DNA of 10,863 nt. It comes from Actinomycetes bacterium. Its GTDB lineage: Bacteria > Actinomycetota > Acidimicrobiia > Acidimicrobiales > Acidimicrobiaceae. Position numbers and translations under genes: made by a program. This document shows positions 5,472 to 10,863 of this stretch, in pieces. The notes below the pieces were generated by a model. That model saw only the letters and a program-made list of their open reading frames with translations, searched no databases and was not told the DNA's origin. The DNA is taken from positions 1 through 10,863 of the forward strand of contig JAKBSX010000041.1 of NCBI GenBank assembly GCA_021844725.1, written 5' to 3'. The number at the start of each line of letters is the position of its first letter. Position 1 is the first letter of the stretch.

Positions 5472-6608
5472 TCAATTTCGGTCAATTGGTTGTTCTAAGA
5501 TTTGGGTGGCGCACTTCAAAATCTGAAGCGTTGAGATAGATTGCATCTGTCTGCATGGATTGAAGCGACAAGAATCCCAAGTGCATCCGTTCTTGCAGGT
5601 CTCATCTGAGCCATAGATCGGGACAATTCGGCCATTTCCTATACTGTGTTCGGGCCTAGTAGAGCGGAAGAGTCCGATTGTAATAGTTCCAACTGCGGCT
5701 GAAATATGCATAGGACCGCTATCTGTTGATATGACCAATCTCGATATACGCATTAGCTCAATTAACTCTCCAACAGATAACTTTCCCCGCATATCTATAA
5801 ACGAGCTATTTGGTCTGTCGTTATCTCTTTCAATACAGAATTGTGTCGTATCTGGTCCACCTACGATAACTGGAACGGCTTTGAACTTGCTGTGTATATC
5901 TGAACACAGATCCTCTATTTTATCTGTGGGCCAGTGTTGGCGTTGAGTACTTCCAAAAGGGTGAATTGAAACAAGGAGAGCCGATTGATTAATATTGTGA
6001 TCGGCGAGCTTGGCGGCAAGCGTAGCCCTGAACTCCAAATTCTCTCTAATAAACCCGGTCGAATCTCCTTCTTCAAATCCAAGGCAGCGCAGCGCGCCCA
6101 ATCGTTCTTCGCTTGTCCAAGTTCGTGGTGAACCTATTGGATAGCTGTGAGTCAGAAGTGGAGATAGAAAACTTTCCTTTCCCCCAACTCTAATCGGAAT
6201 ACGCTGGATCTCAGGTAAACCCATAAGATCATCGCCAAGAGCTATAATTACCGTGTCGAAATTCTTGAGCTGAATCCAAGATCTGAGTTCTTTAGTTGAT
6301 GATGAATTACGGATAGAAAATGGAGAGCTGTCATAGCAGTAGATTTCTTCAATGTTGGGAAATCCTTGGAATAGAGCTTTGTTGGTGCTATTTGCAAGGA
6401 TAGAAATTTCAGTCTCTGGCATTGCTCGACCAATAGCTTCAAGTAATGGCAATGACATTACGCTGTCTCCAAGCAGGCCCGTGATGCAAAGTAGAACTCT
6501 ACTAGGCGCGTACTCTGGGCTTGAGTCTTTGAAAGTTCTTAACTTGAAAGTGCAAAGAGCCAAGAATCGCCGTGCAATAAAGTAGAGCCTATAAATTGTC
6601 GCATTCAT
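5472..6608 (-). CDS. GT9 heptosyltransferase-like glycosyltransferase
   Basis: The protein is 378 aa from ATG 6608, which forms an ATGA overlap with the wzt stop. The frame is open a further 9 codons upstream, but the 4-nt overlap makes 6608 the likely start. Family 9 features are RVLLCITGLLGDSVMSLPLL (37-56), the N-terminal G-D-S/x-LP motif; SIHPFGSTQRQHWP (214-227), which binds the nucleotide; and STDSGPMHISAAVG (294-307), the conserved donor-binding S-D-S/T-G-P-MH motif. Four cysteines near the end (C338, C342, C347, C352) resemble the Cys cluster of several GT9 enzymes. The family moves ADP-activated heptose onto a glycan at the cytoplasmic membrane face. The hldC/hldA genes nearby support an ADP-heptose donor. 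The acceptor is unknown. Confidence 0.88.
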   Translation of the reverse strand: MNATIYRLYFIARRFLALCTFKLRTFKDSSPEYAPSRVLLCITGLLGDSVMSLPLLEAIGRAMPETEISILANSTNKALFQGFPNIEEIYCYDSSPFSIRNSSSTKELRSWIQLKNFDTVIIALGDDLMGLPEIQRIPIRVGGKESFLSPLLTHSYPIGSPRTWTSEERLGALRCLGFEEGDSTGFIRENLEFRATLAAKLADHNINQSALLVSIHPFGSTQRQHWPTDKIEDLCSDIHSKFKAVPVIVGGPDTTQFCIERDNDRPNSSFIDMRGKLSVGELIELMRISRLVISTDSGPMHISAAVGTITIGLFRSTRPEHSIGNGRIVPIYGSDETCKNGCTWDSCRFNPCRQMQSISTLQILKCATQILEQPIDRN

Positions 6609-7789
6609 CCGCGAGAAGTAGTTGCAGTTTTCCACTTTGAGCCGACATATATAGGTGCTCCCATAACTACTCCCGTTGGAACTTCAATATGGGACTCTCC
6701 AGCCGTCTCAAACTGGCCCACTATCTGAAAGTTCAAGGTAGTTGAATTTGAAGAGTCGACTAGCCCTACCCACAGATAGGCAGTACCACCCACAAGTGGA
6801 AAGTAGTCAAGATCGCAAGCAATGGAATCAGACTCTTGTTGAATTTCGATAGTGTTGCTCACTACAAAGGCCGGAGAAATGGGCGTTTGGCTAATTCCGA
6901 TAAAGCACCGTCCTTTCCACGGAAAAGCCGAATCAACTTCAATGACAATAGATGTCTTCTCACCAGGACGAGCAGGTCCATTGTTGCTTGAAACTTTGAT
7001 AGCGTTGAAGGTGATCGGACCACTATCTTGAATATGGAGTGTTGCAAGTCCTTCAAGAGAGCGCAAATAGCTGCTTATAACTTGTTCTGTCTCTCCGTCC
7101 ATCACTATTACGCCGTTGTCCAGCCAGATTGTTCGCTTACACATTGCTTTGACAGTCGATAGATCATGGGAAACATAAACTAGTGTTGCCCCCTCAGCCA
7201 GGATCTCGCGCATTCGAGATAGAGATTTCTGTTGAAATGAAGCATCGCCAACTGCGAGAACTTCATCAACTAATAGAACGCGGGGCTCCAACATTGCAGC
7301 AATCGAAAAGGCCAGTCGCATCTGCATTCCGCTTGAGTAAAACTTTACTTGGCGATCAATGGCTGATCCGAGCTCTGCAAATTCTACAATGTCTTCAAAT
7401 CTTACCGCTACGGCTTTCCTGGTCCAGCCCAGAAGAGAGCCGTAGATAAAAACATTCTCTCTGCCCGTCAAGTCTTGGTGCAGGCCAGCCACAACTCCAA
7501 GTAGTGCTCCGACTCGGCCACCAACCGAGGCTTTGCCTGCGTATGGGACCATAACCTTAGACATCAACTTCAACAGAGTTGTCTTGCCAGAACCATTTAC
7601 GCCAATGAGACCGACAGATTCGCCTGGGGCAATCTCAATGTTGATGTCGCGAAGTGCCCAGCGCCATCCCTCATCAGTGCGCCTAAACATCTTTGCCATT
7701 GCCCTTAACATCTCATCACGAAGCAACATCCGATGATCTGCCTTGAACCTCTTCCAGAGATGCTCTACTCTAATTTCACCATCAAGCAA
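6605..7789 (-). CDS. wzt: Polysaccharide ABC exporter ATPase, Wzt type
   Basis: The protein is about 394 aa. It energises export of a lipid-linked glycan through Wzm. The ATPase domain (about 1-235) has Walker A GVNGSGKTT (63-71), the signature YSSGMQMRLAFS (151-162), Walker B VLLVDEV (171-177), the D-loop VGDASF and the switch histidine in YVSHD (about 208). The WALRDINIEIAPGESVGLIG segment with a long pre-Walker N-terminus is typical of O-antigen and teichoic-type exporters. Residues 240-394 form a beta-rich C-terminal domain like the glycan-cap-binding domain of Wzt proteins, which suggests recognition of a modified chain end. I chose TTG 7789 because AAGGG lies 9 nt upstream. TTG 7798 is the longer alternative. 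It overlaps the wzm stop by 8 nt and ends in the GT9 start (ATGA). Confidence 0.93.
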   Translation of the reverse strand: MLDGEIRVEHLWKRFKADHRMLLRDEMLRAMAKMFRRTDEGWRWALRDINIEIAPGESVGLIGVNGSGKTTLLKLMSKVMVPYAGKASVGGRVGALLGVVAGLHQDLTGRENVFIYGSLLGWTRKAVAVRFEDIVEFAELGSAIDRQVKFYSSGMQMRLAFSIAAMLEPRVLLVDEVLAVGDASFQQKSLSRMREILAEGATLVYVSHDLSTVKAMCKRTIWLDNGVIVMDGETEQVISSYLRSLEGLATLHIQDSGPITFNAIKVSSNNGPARPGEKTSIVIEVDSAFPWKGRCFIGISQTPISPAFVVSNTIEIQQESDSIACDLDYFPLVGGTAYLWVGLVDSSNSTTLNFQIVGQFETAGESHIEVPTGVVMGAPIYVGSKWKTATTSRG

Positions 7790-8651
7790 CGTCGGCAACC
7801 CTTGGCTCTAATCTCTTGAAGAGGGTATATCCTATTGCAAGATATATAAAGGAAGATGGAATTGCATAGGCTAGTAAGTTCCATTCAGGCCCGTGGTTGA
7901 AGAGAACAGCTTCGCGAATACTATCAATGATTGGGGCGAGCGGATTTATTGCTGAGTAAATTACTTGGATATTATTAGGAAGCTTGGACATCGAGTACAT
8001 AACTGGGGTGGCAAAGAGACCAAATTGGACGATGATAGGTATGAGGTGACGAAGGTCTCGCAGATATACGACGATGATCGAGGTAATGAGAGCTATACCT
8101 AGTGTAAAGATGACTTCTAAGAGGAAGAGAAACGGTACCCAATACGATGTTATTGACGGGGCGGTATGCCCAATAGGGAATAGAACTAGGAAAATTAAAC
8201 TTGCCACGAATCCATCGACGATTGAAACCAACACTGAAGAAATCGGGAAAACTTCTCGTGGACAGTAGATCTTATTGACGAGATAAAGATTGGTCACTAG
8301 GCTCATCCCGCCTTGGGAGATTGAGTTAGCAAAGAACGTCCAGGGCACTAGACCTGCGTATGCAAATAGATAGGCGGGTTTCCCGCTTGTACCTATGTTG
8401 ATCACGCTATGAGCGGAAAGTAGCGTGAAAATAATCATGAGAGTTGCTGGGGTAAGAATTGCCCAGGCAAAGCCCAAGTGCGCTTGCTTGTAGCGTACTC
8501 TAAGTTCCCGTTCAGTTAGGGCACGAAGAAGCCGTCTGGATCTGGCTAACTCTAATAAATCAGCTCTGGGGTTTAGTTTTCGTCGAAATCTAAGCTCGCG
8601 AGGAGGCTGATCGGGGATATGTCGAGATGGAGTTTCAGTAATGCTGCTCAT
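7782..8651 (-). CDS. wzm: Polysaccharide ABC exporter permease, Wzm type
   Basis: The protein is 289 aa, an ABC-2 family inner-membrane subunit that forms the glycan channel with Wzt. The N-terminal 55 residues are cytosolic and basic, ending in TERELRVRYKQAHLGFAWAI, the conserved coupling/entry segment of this family. About six membrane segments follow: near 60-82, 92-112, 136-162, 170-196, 203-220 and 259-278. They include the usual LVPWTFFANSI and FATPVMYS stretches. The start is ATG 8651 with no strong ribosome site. It is first in the operon wzm-wzt-GT9, all with overlapping ends. Residues 92-108 are repeated exactly, inverted, at the right window edge (10812-10863). Confidence 0.93.
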   Translation of the reverse strand: MSSITETPSRHIPDQPPRELRFRRKLNPRADLLELARSRRLLRALTERELRVRYKQAHLGFAWAILTPATLMIIFTLLSAHSVINIGTSGKPAYLFAYAGLVPWTFFANSISQGGMSLVTNLYLVNKIYCPREVFPISSVLVSIVDGFVASLIFLVLFPIGHTAPSITSYWVPFLFLLEVIFTLGIALITSIIVVYLRDLRHLIPIIVQFGLFATPVMYSMSKLPNNIQVIYSAINPLAPIIDSIREAVLFNHGPEWNLLAYAIPSSFIYLAIGYTLFKRLEPRVADVA

Positions 8652-8713
8652 TTGATCGGCCTAGTCTAGTTTACGAGTGGTAAAAGGGGGAAGTTTAGGT
8701 CGTTCGCTCAACC

Positions 8714-8730
8714 CACAAACGGCGCTTGTG
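8714..8730. promoter_or_regulatory. Imperfect palindrome upstream of wzm
   Basis: CACAAACG (8714-8721) and CGCTTGTG (8723-8730) match as inverted arms at 7 of 8 positions. It lies in the 90-bp gap between the ATPase stop and the wzm start. It could be an operator for the wzm operon or a short terminator-like hairpin of the upstream gene. No clear -35/-10 pair was found here. Weak evidence. Confidence 0.25.
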
Positions 8731-8741
8731 AAGGATTGTAA

Positions 8742-10103
8742 TTAGAGGAGTGCAAAAAAGTCCCACGGTAACGAGATTACTCGCTGTTCTTTGGAAAATG
8801 TAAGCGGTCCTCCGTGGATTACAAGGCCATAGTTACATTTGAATTTGTTTATTGTTGATATTGCCGCTTTGAAGGACTTATCTCCCCTCCCTACCTCTAT
8901 TGCAACGCGTCCAGTTCGCGTGTTAGCTATAAAATCTGCTCCACCTTCGCTAGCATCATAGCGAAGTGCATCCGTTCCTAGCGCTTGTAATTCGCGATAT
9001 AGATGTTGGGCAACGACATCTTCCAGAAGTTTTCCTTCTCTAGTGTTTTCAGTTGATTGACTTCCGGCAATATTGAATATCGCAGATCTAATTGTTGGTG
9101 TCATGAATAGATACTTTGAAGCCTTCCGAGCGGCAGCAACTGCTGAACCTTGAGGAGGAATTGTGATAATAACGCCCGCTAGGGCCAATGCATAAAGAAG
9201 TTCAGCGATAACCTCGTGTGACAATCGGGTAGATTCAGCCAGCACATTGTTGCTAATACATTCATTTTCTGCCAATAGTGTTAGCAATTGCTTTCCTCTA
9301 CGAAGGGTTGACAGTTTGAAATTGTTAAGCTGCGGGATATCGGTTAATATAATTTTATCTATAGTCCCCATAACGGCTGAATGGACTGCATATTCATTAT
9401 TCATCGATAGAGTAAAGGGAAAACCTCCAATTCTGAGGTACTTTCTCCAATCCAACCGATCAACTTTTGCCCAATAATGGTTCACCATAGGTTGGTTCTC
9501 TCTAAATGTTTCAAAGACCACGCTAGGATCGTGATTCCCATACAGTGCATTGGTGATCGATTCTCTGAGGCCGTCAATCGGGTCGACATCGTTCTTGAGC
9601 TTTTCAAATTCCTCAAAGCTTAGAGGGTATAGAGTTTCAATTACTGCTCGTCGGCCAACAACGTCTGCACTAGCTTGAAGCAGTAAAGCCGATGATCCGC
9701 TACAAATCAACATTATCTTATCTGTGCGATCGTAGATGGTCTTCAAAACGCTCGCCCAGTTTGGGTCTGATTGAATTTCGTCGATGAATATAAAGGTCGG
9801 TGTCTCTAGCCTCTCAAAGCTGGATCCAAGGATCGATTCGTAGGCCTCTAAAACTTCGAAAAGACAAGCAGCAATGATTTCAGTTGCTTCATCTAACGAG
9901 AAATAAAGTATATTGAAATTGCTAACCTTCAATAGCTCAGATGCGATCTGACCCAGAAGGGTAGTCTTGCCTGTTCCGCGTAATCCCGGAACAAGTAGCC
10001 ACCGTGTTGAAGTGCTAGATTTAGTAAACCCTTCGACGTACTGATCGACTACTACCTTTGAAAACCTGTTAGCGTAAGGACTTCCCTTTTGACCTCCTCC
10101 CAA
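8742..10103 (-). CDS. AAA ATPase with DUF4143-like C-terminal domain
   Basis: The frame is 453 codons. Walker A is PGLRGTGKTTLL (39-50), Walker B FIFIDEIQ (104-111), and CSGSSALLL (134-142) is the sensor typical of the AAA_14 family. PLSFEEFEKL (160-169) and the IGGFP element (225-229) also fit. The C-terminal region resembles DUF4143/restriction-endonuclease-like folds: KLLEDVVAQHLYREL (358-372), GADFIA (388-393) and VAIEVGRGDKSF (400-411), with D390 and E403 placed like nuclease acids. These ATPases are common in mobile and accessory DNA; their cellular role is not established. The first in-frame start is TTG 10103, inside the hairpin of an IS605-type right end. A stop lies just upstream, no ribosome site precedes the TTG, and no other start codon occurs in the next 35 codons. 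The native 5' end was therefore probably replaced. Expression is uncertain. Confidence 0.85.
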   Translation of the reverse strand: MGGGQKGSPYANRFSKVVVDQYVEGFTKSSTSTRWLLVPGLRGTGKTTLLGQIASELLKVSNFNILYFSLDEATEIIAACLFEVLEAYESILGSSFERLETPTFIFIDEIQSDPNWASVLKTIYDRTDKIMLICSGSSALLLQASADVVGRRAVIETLYPLSFEEFEKLKNDVDPIDGLRESITNALYGNHDPSVVFETFRENQPMVNHYWAKVDRLDWRKYLRIGGFPFTLSMNNEYAVHSAVMGTIDKIILTDIPQLNNFKLSTLRRGKQLLTLLAENECISNNVLAESTRLSHEVIAELLYALALAGVIITIPPQGSAVAAARKASKYLFMTPTIRSAIFNIAGSQSTENTREGKLLEDVVAQHLYRELQALGTDALRYDASEGGADFIANTRTGRVAIEVGRGDKSFKAAISTINKFKCNYGLVIHGGPLTFSKEQRVISLPWDFFALL

Positions 10104-10297
10104 CGACTAAAGTCGTGGGATTCCCTCGGTGACGACAACTTACGCTGCCTCCACTTTAGAAGTTCTCGCTGCCACATTAGGTGGACTCCCACGAGCACCG
10201 GTCTTAGACCGGCATGCCCCAGGCCCTGGGGTGTGCGCGGAGCCAAAGCTCCGGGCAGTACTACTAATTATTGGTGGCTTAGTTCTCGCCACCGACA
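10089..10297 (-). ncRNA. Orphan omega-RNA-like scaffold and IS605-type right end
   Basis: Read on the minus strand, this region is a run of hairpins: GGTGGC/GCCACC (10273-10293), GGAGC/GCTCC (10239-10252), CCCCAG/CTGGGG (10217-10231), CCGGTC/GACCGG (10198-10212), GTGG/CCAC (10181-10192) and the terminal stem 10099-10119 with one bulge. The end is GGAGGTCAA at 10089-10097, where TCAA is a known type of IS200/IS605 right cleavage site. Stacked stems ending in a GC hairpin and a purine stretch are the usual form of an omega-RNA, which guides a TnpB nuclease. The guide would begin at 10088 and read into the ATPase gene. An overlapping frame ending at 10140 looks like a TnpB tail. No TnpB catalytic body or left end is found, so any activity would need TnpB in trans. 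Confidence 0.6.
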
Positions 10298-10300
10298 ACA
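10140..10300 (-). pseudogene. tnpB: Remnant of the 3' end of tnpB
   Basis: An open minus-strand frame overlaps the omega-RNA and encodes RTKPPIISSTARSFGSAHTP then GPGACRSKTGARGSPPNVAA then RTSKVEAA, ending TAA at 10140-10142. This Ser/Pro/Gly/Ala-rich extension is what tnpB genes encode where they run through their own omega-RNA. The RuvC-like core and zinc finger that should precede it are absent, and a stop lies just upstream. Assignment rests on composition and position relative to the right end, not on a catalytic motif. Confidence 0.45.
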
Positions 10301-10330
10301 AACACTATACATTAATGGTGTGACTCTTAT

Positions 10331-10444
10331 ACTGGTAAAGTCCCCGACCTAGGAATTTTGGGTCTGACCCTCGGTGAGACTGGCGGCTATGCCTTGTGAC
10401 TGATCTGTCGACCCTGAATTTCATAGTCGGGGACATGCACCAGT
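10331..10444. repeat. MITE-like 114-bp imperfect inverted repeat
   Basis: The left arm from 10331 (ACTGGT, AAA, GTCCCCGAC, then a GAATTTTGGGTCTGAC stretch) matches the reverse complement of the right arm from 10444 (ACTGGT, GCAT, GTCCCCGAC, then GAAATTCAGGGTCGAC) over about 35-38 bp. A central loop of roughly 30-40 bp separates them and there is no coding frame. It could be a non-autonomous miniature element, two abutting IS ends, or a large RNA hairpin. No target duplication is evident at the edges. Confidence 0.55.
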
Positions 10445-10459
10445 CCCCTCGGGGCATTC

Positions 10460-10811
10460 TTGATGGCATTTGGAAAAATGATTGCCACAGAAATGCGTAG
10501 AGCACTTTTTTCCTTGGATCCGGCGCGCAAATGGGCGAAACGAGTTCGGCGTGCTGCGGGTGTACTGCGATCCTTTTCCTTGACGGTCGATCCAGGCGGG
10601 TCACTATCTGTCGGACTCGACGCCGAACGAATGTATGGCACCGCAGATTCAGGACAACTCGATTCGAATCTTACCGATCTCTTTGTAGCCCTCGGTGAAG
10701 CTGCCTGGAAAGGCTGTGTGGAATGTTTCTCGAGGTGAAATGATCACTTTAGAAGATGCAAAGGTTGCACAAAGTCTTGTCGAACATGAGCTTGATGAGA
10801 ATTTCTTTGCG
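10460..10811 (+). pseudogene. Internally deleted remnant of an ORC1-type AAA ATPase
   Basis: Piece one (10460 to about 10710) encodes KMIATEMRRALFSLDPARKW, then VLRSFSLTVDPGGSLSVGLD, then GTADSGQLDSNLTDLFVALG. This matches my memory of the segment between the Walker A and Walker B regions of actinobacterial 'ATP-binding protein' AAA ATPases. The expected Walker A before it and Walker B after it are missing. Piece two is in another frame (about 10705-10811) and encodes GKAVWNVSRGEMITLEDAKV then AQSLVEHELDENFFATRL. This matches a later segment of the same family (V-I-T-x-E-D then L-D-x-x-FF). Thus the 5' end, the central catalytic region and the 3' end are all gone. It differs from the DUF4143-type ATPase at 8742-10103. 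The second piece ends at the inverted wzm junction at 10811/10812. Confidence 0.7.
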
Positions 10812-10863
10812 ACCCGCCTATCTATTTGCATACGCAGGTCTAGTGCCCTGGACGTTCTTTGCT
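10812..10863 (+). pseudogene. wzm: Inverted partial second copy of wzm
   Basis: All 52 bases to the window edge equal the reverse complement of 8328-8379 inside wzm. The frame from 10813 encodes PAYLFAYAGLVPWTFFA, the same as wzm residues 92-108. The identity begins abruptly at 10812 next to the ATPase remnant, and the extent past the window is unknown. It has no start codon of its own here. It may be a genuine duplicated fragment, or a chimeric join made during amplification or assembly. Confidence 0.85.

Noticed and set aside
5454..5479. AT-rich inverted repeat (GAAATT/AATTTC) between vapC and the GT9 gene as a bidirectional terminator
   Set aside because: The stem is only 6 A/T-rich pairs with a 14-nt loop that overlaps both stop codons. 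It is too weak to call.
6609..6635. Upstream start for the GT9 gene at 6635
   Set aside because: It would overlap wzt by 31 nt. ATG 6608 forms the usual ATGA overlap with the wzt stop and removes nine residues not typical of the family.
10129..10352. Overlapping plus-strand frames of 64 and 87 codons
   Set aside because: They lie antisense to the stacked hairpins and the tnpB-like tail. Their content (Arg/Pro-rich) follows from the stems.
10305..10641. Minus-strand frames of 84 and 99 codons over the inverted repeat and ATPase remnant
   Set aside because: The plus strand carries the recognisable ATPase peptides. The minus frames have no family features.

Overview
The window reads as an accessory surface-polysaccharide island in a moderate-GC bacterium. 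I lean towards an actinobacterium, with low confidence. The reasons are TTG starts, a vapB promoter that looks leaderless, and the sequence flavour of the Wzt protein and of the 10460-10811 ATPase remnant as I remember those families. No rRNA, tRNA or other taxonomic marker is present.

Layout. A glycosyltransferase N-terminus runs off the left edge (1-348, minus). Next is a plus-strand coiled-coil/nuclease-like protein (628-1338). An apparently intact IS630-type element follows, with matched terminal repeats (1360-2466). The heptose genes hldA and hldC (2556-4066, minus) overlap by 4 nt and lie downstream of a frame-broken gene remnant (about 4084-4419). A scar resembling an IS200/IS605 right end (omega-RNA 3' end, 4468-4565, plus) joins an orphan coding tail. 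A VapBC toxin-antitoxin pair with its own promoter-operator (4791-5463, plus) converges on a minus-strand operon, wzm-wzt-heptosyltransferase-like GT9 (8651 to 5472). Upstream on the minus strand is an AAA/DUF4143-type ATPase (8742-10103) whose first codon lies inside a second IS605-type right end. That end belongs to a multi-hairpin orphan omega-RNA (10089-10297) with no tnpB body. The right edge is a junkyard: a MITE-like inverted repeat (10331-10444), an internally deleted remnant of a second ATPase family (10460-10811), and an exact inverted 52-bp copy of the middle of wzm (10812-10863).

How it fits together. HldA and HldC make ADP-activated heptose from heptose 7-phosphate, with a phosphatase step between them that is not encoded here. 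The GT9 enzyme and the edge glycosyltransferase would use sugar nucleotides to build a glycan. Wzm/Wzt would export the lipid-linked chain. VapBC, IS630, the two IS605-type scars and the ATPase remnants mark the island as a recombination hotspot. The most notable points are the two tnpB-less omega-RNA ends, one of which now supplies the start of the downstream ATPase gene, and the inverted wzm junction. The junction is either a real rearrangement or an assembly/amplification chimera.
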